Source: Ornithinimicrobium murale
GTDB taxonomy: Bacteria; Actinomycetota; Actinomycetes; Actinomycetales; Dermatophilaceae
Assembly: GCF_003352835.1 (NCBI RefSeq)
Contig: NZ_QLVD01000001.1
Location: 124,001 to 188,000 of the forward strand
Direction of reading: 5' to 3'
Length of the DNA: 64,000 nt
Shown here: positions 9,535 through 17,933 of the stretch, piece after piece
Layout: each line of letters starts with the position of its first letter
Position numbering within the stretch: the first letter of the stretch is position 1
Program-made: the position numbers and the translations under genes
Notes under the pieces: model-generated
Told to the model about the DNA's origin: nothing
Seen by the model: only the letters and a program-made list of their open reading frames with translations
Databases searched by the model: none

Positions 9535-9636
9535 GGGAAGATCGGACCGGTCACCGCCTGTTCTTGGGGAGGATCGGACCAGCGCCGAGCGGTCCGATCC
9601 TCCCTTTTCTTGCGCGCAGGGCGGTCCGATCCTCCC
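9535..9636. repeat. Four-copy, symmetric inverted repeat between kynU and mtr
   Basis: A 14-mer GGGAGGATCGGACC occurs at 9535-9548 (one mismatch) and 9567-9580. Its reverse complement occurs at 9591-9604 and 9623-9636. Spacing is 32, 24 and 32 bases, so the element is symmetric about its centre. The inner pair makes a 14-bp perfect hairpin with a 10-base loop, followed on the plus strand by TTTTCTT. It may end kynU transcription, or be a REP-like element or an operator cluster ahead of mtr. Confidence 0.85.
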
Positions 9637-9641
9637 CAAAA

Positions 9642-10880
9642 TTAGGTGAGGTGGGAACGGACCCTCTGGAGGCCAGTCACGACCTCGGAGAAGCTGGTGG
9701 ACAGCGGGGCCAGGCCGAGGCGGAGGCCGTCGGGTGAGCGGAAGTCAGGGATGACACCCTGCTCCCACAGGCGGGCGTTGACGTCGGCGAAGTCGTGCCG
9801 CCGGATCGTGATGTGCCCGCCGCGGTGGGCGTGGTCCCGGGGTGAGGCGATGTCCACACCCAGGTCCGGCGACCAGGACTCCACGATCTGCCAGGCGAGC
9901 TCGGTCAGCGCGAGGGACTTGGCGCGCACCGCCTCGATGCCAGCCTGGGCCAACTGCTCCAGGGACAGTCGCAGCGGCACCATCCCCACGATCGGCGGGG
10001 TGCCGCTGACCAGGGACCTGATGCCCTCGGCGGGTCGGTAGCCGGCCGCCATCAGGAACGGGTCCCGGCGCCCCATCCACCCCTGGATCGGTTGCTGCAG
10101 TATGCCGTGGTGCCGGCTGGCCAGGTAGGCGAAGGCCGGGGAGCCGGGGCCGCCATTGAGGTACTTGTAGGTGCAGCCGACTGCGGCATCCACGCCCCAC
10201 TCGTCCAGGGCCATCGGCACCGACCCGGCCGAGTGGCACAGGTCCCACAGGACCAGGGCACCGTGCTGGTGCGCGAGCTGGGTGATCGCCGGCGCGTCGG
10301 CCAGGTAGCCCGAGCGGTAGGCCACGTGACTCAGCAGCACGACGGCGGTCCGTTCCCCCACGACCTGGGCCACCTGCTCGATGCTCACCCCGGAAGCTGG
10401 GTCCGCTTCGATCCAGACCAGCTCCATCCCGCGCTCGGCGGCCACGCCCTCGGCGACATACCGGTCGGTCGGGAAGTTGTCGGTGTCCAGCACGATCTGG
10501 GTCCGGGCCGGGTCGTCGGCGACCTGCCCGTCGGCCAGCGCACGCAGCATCTTGTACAGCAGGACCGTGGTCGAGTCGGCCACCACGGTCTGTCCCGGGG
10601 CAGCACCCAGGGCCGCTGCCGCGACCAGGTCACCGGTCTCCTCCGGCCACCGCATCCACGCCTGGTCCCAGCCCCGGATCAACCGGGTCCCCCACTCCTG
10701 CTCCACGAACCGCGCCAACTCCGCGGCCGTGCCACGCACCGGCCGGCCCAGGCTGTTGCCGTCGAAGTAGGCCACCAGGCCGGGCGACTCCTCGAACCGG
10801 TCGGTGAAGGCCGCCAACGGGTCGGCGGCATCCAGCTCGGCGGCACGCGCCAACCAGTCAGTCGCCAACCCGTCAGTCAT
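9642..10880 (-). CDS. kynU: Kynureninase
   Basis: 412-residue PLP enzyme of aminotransferase fold type I that cleaves kynurenine (or 3-hydroxykynurenine) to anthranilate (or 3-hydroxyanthranilate) and alanine. Key features are AYFDGNSLGRP near the N-terminus, the cofactor Asp in LWDLCHSAGSVP and the Schiff-base lysine K239 in CTYKYLNGGPGSPAF. The start overlaps the kynA stop by 8 bases, so the two are one unit. No kynurenine formamidase gene is adjacent. Its 3' end runs into the symmetric inverted repeat. Confidence 0.95.
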   Translation of the reverse strand: MTDGLATDWLARAAELDAADPLAAFTDRFEESPGLVAYFDGNSLGRPVRGTAAELARFVEQEWGTRLIRGWDQAWMRWPEETGDLVAAAALGAAPGQTVVADSTTVLLYKMLRALADGQVADDPARTQIVLDTDNFPTDRYVAEGVAAERGMELVWIEADPASGVSIEQVAQVVGERTAVVLLSHVAYRSGYLADAPAITQLAHQHGALVLWDLCHSAGSVPMALDEWGVDAAVGCTYKYLNGGPGSPAFAYLASRHHGILQQPIQGWMGRRDPFLMAAGYRPAEGIRSLVSGTPPIVGMVPLRLSLEQLAQAGIEAVRAKSLALTELAWQIVESWSPDLGVDIASPRDHAHRGGHITIRRHDFADVNARLWEQGVIPDFRSPDGLRLGLAPLSTSFSEVVTGLQRVRSHLT

Positions 10881-11802
10881 GGTGATACCCCTCCGGCTCG
10901 ACGTCCTGGATCCGGGACCGCACGGCGTACAGCTCGGGGAAGAAGGTCAGGTCCAGCGCGCGCCGCAGGAAGGGCACCCCCGAGGACCCACCGGTCCCCC
11001 GCTTGGACCCGATGATCCGCTCCACGGTCTTCAGGTGCCGGAACCGCCAGAACTGGAAGTTGTCCTCAACATCGATCAGCTCCTCGCACAGTTCATAGAC
11101 CCCCCAGTGGTCATGCGGCGCGGCATAGATCTGCCCGAACAGATCGGTGAGCGCGTCGTTCTCCAGGTGCGGGCGGGACCAGTCACGATCCAGCAGCTCC
11201 GCGGGGACCGCATACCCCTGCCTGGACAGCCAGGCCAGCACCTCGTCATACAGGCTCGGCTCACCCAGCAACCCCGACAACTCGGCGTGCACGGCCGGGT
11301 CGTGCTCGAAGACCCGCAGCATCTCCGCGTTCTTGTTGCCCAGGATGAACTCGACCGCACGGTACTGCCAGGACTGGAAACCCGAACCCGTGGCCAGGAA
11401 CGAACGGAACTCCGCATACTCACTCGGTGTCAGGGTGGCCAGCACCGACCACTGCTCGGTCAGCGTGACCTGAATGTGCTTCACCCGCGCCAGCCGCTTC
11501 AGAGCGGGGCGGGGGTCATCCTTCCGGATCAGCTCACGGGCCGACTGGAGCTCGTGCAGCATCAGCTTCAGCCACAGCTCGGAGGTCTGGTGCTGGATGA
11601 TGAACAGCATCTCGTCGTGCCGGGTCGGCACCGACCGCGGATGCTGCGCCGACAGCACCTTCCCCAGCTCGAGGTACTCCCCATAGGACAGATTGCGCGT
11701 GAAGTCCCGCTCGATGCCCTCCTCGATCTCTCGCTGCGCAGCGGTATGCCGTGATGCCGGTTGGTCTGATCCGGCCTGGTCGGGCGCGACGTCGTCGGAC
11801 AC
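10873..11802 (-). CDS. kynA: Tryptophan 2,3-dioxygenase
   Basis: 309-residue heme enzyme that opens the indole ring of tryptophan to N-formylkynurenine. Family signatures include YGEYLELGKVLSAQHP, DEMLFIIQHQTSELWLKLMLHEL (haem-pocket His), and FQSWQYRAVEFILGNKN. The start is GTG 11802 (VSDDVAPDQ) because GAGGAGG lies 5 bases upstream; an earlier in-frame start would add non-homologous sequence across the control region. Translated together with kynU. The first step plus kynureninase gives a shortened catabolic route lacking a visible formamidase. Confidence 0.95.
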   Translation of the reverse strand: MSDDVAPDQAGSDQPASRHTAAQREIEEGIERDFTRNLSYGEYLELGKVLSAQHPRSVPTRHDEMLFIIQHQTSELWLKLMLHELQSARELIRKDDPRPALKRLARVKHIQVTLTEQWSVLATLTPSEYAEFRSFLATGSGFQSWQYRAVEFILGNKNAEMLRVFEHDPAVHAELSGLLGEPSLYDEVLAWLSRQGYAVPAELLDRDWSRPHLENDALTDLFGQIYAAPHDHWGVYELCEELIDVEDNFQFWRFRHLKTVERIIGSKRGTGGSSGVPFLRRALDLTFFPELYAVRSRIQDVEPEGYHHD

Positions 11803-11875
11803 GCAAACCTCCTCGTGGGTGGGATCCCCAAGGTATCTCGCCCCACACCGACACCGCAGCGGGCCTGGCGCTATG

Positions 11876-11887
11876 CCGCAGCTGCGG
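11876..11887. promoter_or_regulatory. 12-bp perfect palindrome in the kynA / ABC divergent gap
   Basis: CCGCAGCTGCGG lies 74 bases upstream of the kynA start and 110 upstream of the ABC ATPase start. A second half-site-like CCGCAGCGG is just to its left (about 11854). It could be an operator for one or both divergent units; no regulator gene is next to it. Confidence 0.3.
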
Positions 11888-11997
11888 TCTCCACCCACGG
11901 GCTGATCCGGGCACGCCCCGGGTCGTAGCACGGGAGGTCCGAGGTCCGGCCCGCGGTCCGACGCCGCACACCCCCTCCGCGATAGAGGCTGGATAGC

Positions 11998-12714
11998 ATG
12001 AACACATCAGTCCTTCAGGCCCAGTCCGTGACCAAGACCTACGGGCCCACCGTCGCCCTCGCCGGGGTGTCGCTGCAGATCGCCGCCTCGGAGGCGGTGG
12101 CGGTGATGGGAGCCTCCGGCTCCGGCAAGACCACCCTGCTGCACTGCCTCGCCGGGATCATCGCCCCCGACGCCGGAGCGATCACCCTGCACGCCCCACA
12201 GGGCGCCCTGCGGATCGACACGCTCGGCCCCGAGGGGCGCGCCCGGGTGCGCCGCCAGCACTACGGGTTCGTCTTCCAGCAGGGACTGCTGCTCCCCGAG
12301 CTCACCGCTGTCGAGAACGTCGCACTCCCGCTGCTGCTGGACGGCGTGGAGCGTCGTGCTGCCGAGGCCGAGGCGACCCACTGGTTGCACACGCTGGGCC
12401 TGGCCGGCATGGAGGGACGTCGCCCCGGCCAGCTCTCCGGCGGTCAGCAGCAGCGGGTCGCGGTGGCCCGTGCGCAGGTCGGTGCCCCCGGGGTCGTCTT
12501 CGCCGACGAACCGACCGGGGCCCTGGACTCGCGCACCTCCGCCCAGGTGATGCAGGCGCTCCTGCAGACCACCACCGGCGCCGGCCGCAGCCTGGTCGTG
12601 GTCACCCATGACGAGCAGGTCGCCGCCGTGTGCCACCGGGTGCTGCACCTGAGCGATGGCCGGATCGTCCGTGAGCAGCACAACACCCCGAGGCCGACGC
12701 AGGTGGCCTCGTGA
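11998..12714 (+). CDS. ABC transporter ATP-binding protein (LolD/MacB type)
   Basis: 238-residue ATPase. Walker A GASGSGKTT (38-46), Q loop FVFQQG, signature LSGGQQQRVAVARA (146-159) and Walker B VVFADEP followed by TGALDSRTS. The ENVALPLLLDG motif after the Q loop is typical of the LolD/MacB/BceA branch that pairs with FtsX-like permeases. Its stop overlaps the permease start by 4 bases. Such pairs export peptides or lipids or sense cell-wall antibiotics; no dedicated two-component system is adjacent, so substrate is unknown. Confidence 0.93.
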   Translation: MNTSVLQAQSVTKTYGPTVALAGVSLQIAASEAVAVMGASGSGKTTLLHCLAGIIAPDAGAITLHAPQGALRIDTLGPEGRARVRRQHYGFVFQQGLLLPELTAVENVALPLLLDGVERRAAEAEATHWLHTLGLAGMEGRRPGQLSGGQQQRVAVARAQVGAPGVVFADEPTGALDSRTSAQVMQALLQTTTGAGRSLVVVTHDEQVAAVCHRVLHLSDGRIVREQHNTPRPTQVAS

Positions 12715-14054
12715 GGACCGCGAGCCACCTCACCCTGCTGCTGGTGCGTCGCGGCAGCGACACCAGCCGTGCGTCCCTGGCGCTGCCGGTGGTCGCCTTC
12801 GCGGTCGTCACCGCCCTCGCCCTCACCGTCCTGGGTGGAGCACGCTTCTTCTTCACCATCGAGGGAGACCTGGCCGCGTTCTACCAGTCCCTCGCCGCGC
12901 TGGCCGTGACGCTCCTGGTCATTCCGCTCCTCACCCTCTGCGGTTCCGCAGCACGCCTGTCCGCCAGGCGGCGGGACCAGCACCTGTCCACCCTGCGCCT
13001 GCTCGGTGCCCCCACCCACACCCTGACCTGGATGACCGTCCTGGAGTCCACGCTGCTCGCCGCCGCGGGGACGGTCGTCGGGGTCCTCGGTCACCTGGCC
13101 CTGGCGCCGCTGCTCGGGCTGCTGGTCTTCCACGGTGAGCGGCTGGGTGCTGGCAACATCCTGCTCGGAGCCGCCGGCACGGTGCTCTGCGCGGTCGCTC
13201 TCCTCGCCCTGGCAGCCATCAGCTCGTTGCTCGGGCTGCGCGGTGTCACGGTCTCGCCACTGGGCGTGCGCACCCGTCAGGACGTGCCCCGGATGAGCCT
13301 GGTGCGCCTGGTGGCTATCGGTGCAGCACTCGGCGCGGGCCTGTTCGCCGGCCAGGCCCTCCAGATCGACCAGGGCGTGGTCGCGACGGTCGCGGGCATG
13401 GTGTTCACCTTCGGCCTCACGATGGCCGTCCTCAACCTGGTCGGGCCCTGGCTGCTGGGCGTCGTGGCCCGGGTGCAGGTCAGGCGCGCCACCGGCCGGC
13501 ATGCCGCGGAGCGGCTCCTGGCGGCCCGCACCGTGCTGGACTCGCCGAAGGCCGCCTGGCGACAGGTCAGCGGCGTCGCGCTCACCTCGTTCATCGCCGT
13601 GTTCGCGGGGGTGGGACTGGCGGTCACGGACGCGATGGCCGGTTCGGGGGCGTCCTCCCAGGAGGACGCGCTGCTGCTGGCTGATCTCCGCACCGGCATC
13701 GCCCTGACGTTGCTGATCTCCTTCGTCACGGTCGCGGCCTCGGTCGCGGTCAACCAGGCGGCCGACATCCTCGACCGCCGAGAGCTGTTCGCCAGCTTGG
13801 AGCGCATGGGCATGCCGCTGCTGGGGATGGACCGCGCCCGCCGACGGGCGGTGCTCTCACCGCTGCGCCTGGTCTCCCTGGGGTCGGCCCTGGCGGCCGC
13901 AACCCTGATCTTCCCGCTGGCCGGGATCGCGCTGCTCACCAACCCGCTCGCCCTCGTGACCACCGCCCTGCTGCTGGCGGCTGGGATAGCCCTGGTGTGG
14001 TTGACGCTGCTGGCCACCTCACCCCTGCTGGCCAGGGTGGCGCGAGAGTCGTGA
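12711..14054 (+). CDS. FtsX-like ABC transporter permease
   Basis: 447 residues, partner of the preceding ATPase. Hydrophobic segments are arranged in two FtsX-like bundles, one in the first half (around residues 20-45, 65-85, 100-175, 200-250) and one after residue 285 up to the C-terminus, with a short cytosolic stretch between. RRDQHLSTLRLLGAP and RRELFASLERMGMP are the two coupling-helix-like segments that face the ATPase. There is no large extracellular domain like BceB, so a role as antibiotic sensor is not supported. GTG start within the ATPase stop. Confidence 0.9.
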   Translation: MRTASHLTLLLVRRGSDTSRASLALPVVAFAVVTALALTVLGGARFFFTIEGDLAAFYQSLAALAVTLLVIPLLTLCGSAARLSARRRDQHLSTLRLLGAPTHTLTWMTVLESTLLAAAGTVVGVLGHLALAPLLGLLVFHGERLGAGNILLGAAGTVLCAVALLALAAISSLLGLRGVTVSPLGVRTRQDVPRMSLVRLVAIGAALGAGLFAGQALQIDQGVVATVAGMVFTFGLTMAVLNLVGPWLLGVVARVQVRRATGRHAAERLLAARTVLDSPKAAWRQVSGVALTSFIAVFAGVGLAVTDAMAGSGASSQEDALLLADLRTGIALTLLISFVTVAASVAVNQAADILDRRELFASLERMGMPLLGMDRARRRAVLSPLRLVSLGSALAAATLIFPLAGIALLTNPLALVTTALLLAAGIALVWLTLLATSPLLARVARES

Positions 14055-14066
14055 GCCGACCCACGG

Positions 14067-14072
14067 CATACT
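14067..14072 (+). promoter_or_regulatory. Putative -10 box (CATACT) for a leaderless amidohydrolase mRNA
   Basis: CATACT ends 7 bases before GTG 14080 and overlaps a GGCATAC word. It is a weaker match than the other boxes. Confidence 0.35.
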
Positions 14073-14079
14073 CGGACCC

Positions 14080-15036
14080 GTGCCGACCGCCCCAGAGACC
14101 GACACCTCGACCAGACAGCCCGCCACGGACGCCGCGGTGCCGGCGTGGGTGGCCGGACTCGGGCTACCCGGGCTGGCCGACGTCCACGTGCACTTCCTGC
14201 CCGAGCGGGTGTTGCAGAAGGTGTGGGCCCACTTCGATGCGCACGGCTGGACCGAGGCGGGCGACTGGCCCATCCACTACCGGCTCCCCGAGGAGGAGCG
14301 GCTGGCCACGGTCCGGTCCCTGGGGCTGCGCGCCATCCCGGCCCTGACCTACGCCCACAAGCCGGGGATGGCGGCCTGGCTCAACCAGTGGTGCGCCGAC
14401 TTCGCGCGCCGCGTCCCGGACGCTGTCCCCTGCGGCACGTTCTTCCCAGAGCCCGCCGCCGCCACCTACGTCCCCCAGGCGTTGGAGGATGGCGCGCGGC
14501 TGTTCAAGACCCATGTCACTGTCGGCGACTTCGATCCCACCGACCCGATGCTGGACCCGGTCTGGTCAGACCTGCAGGACGCCGGCGCGCCGGTCGTCCT
14601 GCACGCCGGGTCCGGACCGCACCCCGGTCGGCACACCGGGCCCGGCCCGGTGGCTGCGCTCCTGCGGCGCTTCCCCCGACTGGTGCTGGTCATCGCCCAC
14701 CTGGGGATGCCGGAGCACCACGAGTTCGCCGACCTGGCCGAACGGTATGCCGGGGTGCACCTGGACACCACGATGGCCGGGACCGACTACGTGCAGGCCA
14801 GGGCTCCGCTGCCGGCGGACTACCTCCCCCGGCTGCGGGACCTGCAGCACAAGGTCGTCCTGGGGGCCGACTTCCCGAACATCCCCTACCCCTACGCGCA
14901 CCAGCTGCAGGCCCTGGCCCGCTGGGACCTCGGCGACGACTGGCTCCGGGACGTCCTGTGGCACAACGGAGCCCGACTGATGCAGCTCGAGGAGCAGCAC
15001 CCTCTCCCCAGCCCACGATCACCGGCCACGGGGTGA
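14080..15036 (+). CDS. Amidohydrolase family protein (metal-dependent hydrolase)
   Basis: 318 residues of the amidohydrolase_2 TIM-barrel class. The metal-binding HxH is in DVHVHFLPE (near residue 37), a further His in VVLHAGSGPHPG, another in LVIAHLGMPEHHEF, and the catalytic Asp in VLGADFPNIPY. Relatives include decarboxylases and lactone hydrolases such as ACMSD-like enzymes, but nothing here fixes the substrate. It starts 25 bases after the permease and could share its transcript or use the weak leaderless box. A strong hairpin follows it. Confidence 0.85.
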   Translation: MPTAPETDTSTRQPATDAAVPAWVAGLGLPGLADVHVHFLPERVLQKVWAHFDAHGWTEAGDWPIHYRLPEEERLATVRSLGLRAIPALTYAHKPGMAAWLNQWCADFARRVPDAVPCGTFFPEPAAATYVPQALEDGARLFKTHVTVGDFDPTDPMLDPVWSDLQDAGAPVVLHAGSGPHPGRHTGPGPVAALLRRFPRLVLVIAHLGMPEHHEFADLAERYAGVHLDTTMAGTDYVQARAPLPADYLPRLRDLQHKVVLGADFPNIPYPYAHQLQALARWDLGDDWLRDVLWHNGARLMQLEEQHPLPSPRSPATG

Positions 15037-15051
15037 AGCTCTGACATGCAG

Positions 15052-15091
15052 AGTGGTGCCGTCGTCGTCCGCTGACGACGACGGCACCACT
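15052..15091. terminator. 18-bp perfect hairpin between convergent genes
   Basis: Arms 15052-15069 and 15074-15091 are perfectly complementary with a 4-base loop (CGCT). It sits between the ends of the amidohydrolase (+) and the M4 protease (-), so it can act on both strands. There is no U tract. Confidence 0.75.
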
Positions 15092-15108
15092 ATTGCCCGT
15101 GTTGTGCC

Positions 15109-17790
15109 TCAGCAGCTCCCGGCCGGCTCGGCCCGGGTGACCAGGTCGGTGCGTGCCTGCGAGGTGCTCAGGTAGACCAACCGCTCTCCGTCGCCGAACG
15201 ACGGTGACAGCTGCTCTCCGAAGCCACAGCTGTAGCGCTCGAACGTCGCGGTGCCGGCAATCACGTCCTCGGCGGGAGCGATCTTGAGCTTGTGCATGTC
15301 GGACTCGCCCGCCGGGTAGCCCCAGCTGCCCCAGATCGTGGTCGTGTTGAAGACGAAGTGTTCGTCGTTCACCGCGAACTGCCCGACATACACCCTGCCG
15401 ACCGACAGCTCTGCCGCCTCCTCCATGGCATGGGAGGTGTGGAACAGGTGGTCTCCGAAGAAGCCAGTCGTGCGCCAGAACAGCCCGTCGTCGGTCATCG
15501 CGAGGGCATCGGCCGACGCAAAGATGTTTGCTCCGCTGTGCACGGTGCTGCGCTCCCCGGTGGCCAGGTCCAGGCGGGTGACGCGGGAGTTGTCGATCCA
15601 CGCGACGACGCCGTCGTCGACCACCACCTGGGTGGCCCGGGTCCCGTCCTCCGGGGTCAGGTTGACGGGCTCACCGCCAGCCTCCCGTGCCCAGACATCG
15701 GTCTCACCGTCCAGGCGGGTCAGCCACGCGACGGAGCTCCCGTCGACACTGGGCTGATAGCTCTCACCGGGGTTGGTGGAGACGACCCGGGTGCCGCCGA
15801 GACCGTTGCCCTTCTGCTCGACCACCTGCATCACGTCTCCGGAGACCCGGGTCCAGGTCAGGTTGGCGCCGGAGATGGCCGGCTGGATGTCCCAGGCGCC
15901 GTCACTGTTGATGGTCCGCGGCTCTCCGGGCGCGTAGGTGCCGACCACCAGGGCGTAGCTCGGTGCCCCGGCGAAGAAGCCCTCGATGTCGAGGGTCGAG
16001 GTGGCCCAGCGGTTGCCGCTGGTGACCGCGGCAACGTCGGCGTGCCCCGCGTAACCCTCGTAGGCCGAGACCGTGTTGCTCAGCAGCACGTCGGCGTCCT
16101 CGGGGTAGGCGGTCTCCCAGCCGGCGTAGATGCCGTGGGCGTCGAAAGCCGCGGCGATGGCGTCTCGATCTGCCTCGGGCAGCTTCTCGGCGCGGGCGAC
16201 CAGCTCGACTGCCACCCGCATGTCGGTGAAGTCCGACAACGGAGTGAGGTACTCCGTGAGTGCCGTGTAGATCAGCCGGTCAGAGACGCTCGGGTCCAGC
16301 GTCTCGCGCAGGTCCCACAGGGCGCCTCCGACGATGGTGGAGTTGAGGTGGACACCTCCGTTGTCGTGGCCCACCGACAGCAGCCGGTAGTCCTCGTCGG
16401 CCCGGCGGCCGTCGTTCAGGTCGCGAATGGCGCACTCCTCGGGCACGCTGCCGACGGCGCACAGGTTGTCCCCGATCAGCCCCGCGCGCGGGTCGGTCAT
16501 CGACATCTCCAGGTCGTCGACCTCCATGGCGTTGCCAAAGTAGTCACTGATCGCCTCGTTGAGCGCACCGCTCTGGTTGATGTAGAGCAGGTTGGCGCTG
16601 TGCTCGGTGATGGCGTGGCTCATCTCGTGACCCACCACGTCCAACGCCTTGGAGAAAGGCACCCCGTCGGAGCTCCCGTAGACCATCTTGGTGCCGTCCC
16701 AGAAGGCGTTGGCGTACTCCCGGCCGTTGGACGTCACGTTGACGACCGAGAGCATCGTGCCTCCCTCGCCGTCGACACCGTCCCGCCCGAGCTCGTGCAG
16801 GAAGAACTCATAGACCTTGCCGGCGTTGACGTGAGCATCGACCGCGCCGAGGCTGGTGGCAGCGCCGTCGAACCGCGCAGTGTCGGAGCTGAACAGCGGG
16901 GTGTCCTCGGGCAGGGCGTTGGCGTAGTCCTGGTAGGGACGGCCCAGGGCGTCGAGCGTGTGGATCTCTCCACCCGTCTCGGCGAACATGGCTCGGCTCT
17001 GGTCGCGCAGCTCAAAGCGCCCGCCGTCGGTGGTGCTGATAGCCAACGGGACCTCTGGGCCGTCGAACGTGAGGCCTGTCCCCTCGACCCCCTCAACGGT
17101 GTGGATCTGGTTGAACGAGAGCAGCACCGCGCCGACGGTGGCGTCCATGAACACCTTCTGACGCACTGGTGCGCCGGACGCGTCCGTCCCGGTCACCTCG
17201 AACTGCCACGCCAGCACGCCCTGGCCGGAGGGGACGATGGTGAGGCCCTGATCGGTGATCGTGGGGTCGTCCATGCCGCCGACGGTCGGGTCCATCCACA
17301 GCCGCTCCCGTGCTGCCTCCAGGCCGACGGTCGGGGTGGTGTCGACGGCGAGCTCGGTGAACACCTTGCCGGTCACCGTCTCGACGGTGCGGGCGGTGGA
17401 GTCACCCGCGGTGTGCACGACGTACTCCGCGCCCAGGACCGGCACTCCCTGGTGCTTCTGCTGGAACCGGACCGACTCGCCGGCCGCGGCACTCCGGGCA
17501 TTGCCGGTCGGAACGAGCTCGGTGCTCTCGATCTGGTAGACGTCGGCGTTGGCCGCGATATGGGCCCGCGCCACCGCAGCGGCAGAGCCGCGGCGCGTCG
17601 TGTCGTCGATATCGCGGGTCATCACCGGGGCGGCGGTGTCGGGGTCGTGCAGGACCCGCTCAGCCGTCGGGCTGCGGTGCTGCTCTCCCTGTGCCGAGGG
17701 CTCGGCCGCGGATGGGGACGCGAGCAGGCTGCTGACCAGAGCGATGCTGGCCGTGGTGCTCAGGGCGATGCGTAAACGTGGGTTCACCAC
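15109..17790 (-). CDS. Secreted M4 (thermolysin-like) metallopeptidase with C-terminal propeller-like region
   Basis: 893 residues. Signal peptide with hydrophobic core 8-25 and Ala-rich cleavage site near 29. A FTP/PepSY-type propeptide (about 45-225) is followed by the M4 catalytic domain: zinc site H388-E389-x-x-H392 in VVGHEMSHAITEHS, third ligand E412 in GALNEAISDYFGN, and catalytic His481 in HDNGGVHLNS. After about residue 565 there is a ~320-residue region of repeated PSVDGSSVAWLTR-like strands resembling a TolB-type propeller, which is not part of classic thermolysin. GTG start with AGGAGGT 5 bases upstream. The regulator gene just upstream may control it. Confidence 0.94.
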   Translation of the reverse strand: MVNPRLRIALSTTASIALVSSLLASPSAAEPSAQGEQHRSPTAERVLHDPDTAAPVMTRDIDDTTRRGSAAAVARAHIAANADVYQIESTELVPTGNARSAAAGESVRFQQKHQGVPVLGAEYVVHTAGDSTARTVETVTGKVFTELAVDTTPTVGLEAARERLWMDPTVGGMDDPTITDQGLTIVPSGQGVLAWQFEVTGTDASGAPVRQKVFMDATVGAVLLSFNQIHTVEGVEGTGLTFDGPEVPLAISTTDGGRFELRDQSRAMFAETGGEIHTLDALGRPYQDYANALPEDTPLFSSDTARFDGAATSLGAVDAHVNAGKVYEFFLHELGRDGVDGEGGTMLSVVNVTSNGREYANAFWDGTKMVYGSSDGVPFSKALDVVGHEMSHAITEHSANLLYINQSGALNEAISDYFGNAMEVDDLEMSMTDPRAGLIGDNLCAVGSVPEECAIRDLNDGRRADEDYRLLSVGHDNGGVHLNSTIVGGALWDLRETLDPSVSDRLIYTALTEYLTPLSDFTDMRVAVELVARAEKLPEADRDAIAAAFDAHGIYAGWETAYPEDADVLLSNTVSAYEGYAGHADVAAVTSGNRWATSTLDIEGFFAGAPSYALVVGTYAPGEPRTINSDGAWDIQPAISGANLTWTRVSGDVMQVVEQKGNGLGGTRVVSTNPGESYQPSVDGSSVAWLTRLDGETDVWAREAGGEPVNLTPEDGTRATQVVVDDGVVAWIDNSRVTRLDLATGERSTVHSGANIFASADALAMTDDGLFWRTTGFFGDHLFHTSHAMEEAAELSVGRVYVGQFAVNDEHFVFNTTTIWGSWGYPAGESDMHKLKIAPAEDVIAGTATFERYSCGFGEQLSPSFGDGERLVYLSTSQARTDLVTRAEPAGSC

Positions 17791-17881
17791 GTGATACCTC
17801 CTGGGACGTCGGCTCGCCGCGGGGTGGCGAGCTCGGTGTGCTCATGTCACCAGGCGGGCACCGCCCCCACAAGGCTTGACC

Positions 17882-17907
17882 GTGGCGGGAAGTGGCAGTG
17901 GCGGGAA
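17882..17907. promoter_or_regulatory. Direct repeat GTGGCGGGAA x2 upstream of the M4 protease
   Basis: Copies at 17882-17891 and 17898-17907 are 16 bases apart start to start. They lie about 92 bases upstream of the protease start and just past the regulator stop. Candidate operator for the adjacent regulator. A GGCGG/CCGCC inverted repeat (17853-17865) lies between them and the protease. Confidence 0.3.
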
Positions 17908-17933
17908 CACGCCGGGCTCCGCCTGCTCGCGTC

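Noticed and set aside
9605..9611. Plus-strand intrinsic terminator (hairpin plus TTTTCTT)
   Set aside because: No plus-strand gene precedes it; both flanking genes are on the minus strand, so the T tract is probably incidental to the repeat.
15292..17775. Plus-strand open frame of about 827 codons
   Set aside because: Antisense of the M4 protease, whose signal peptide, zinc site and catalytic His are clear.
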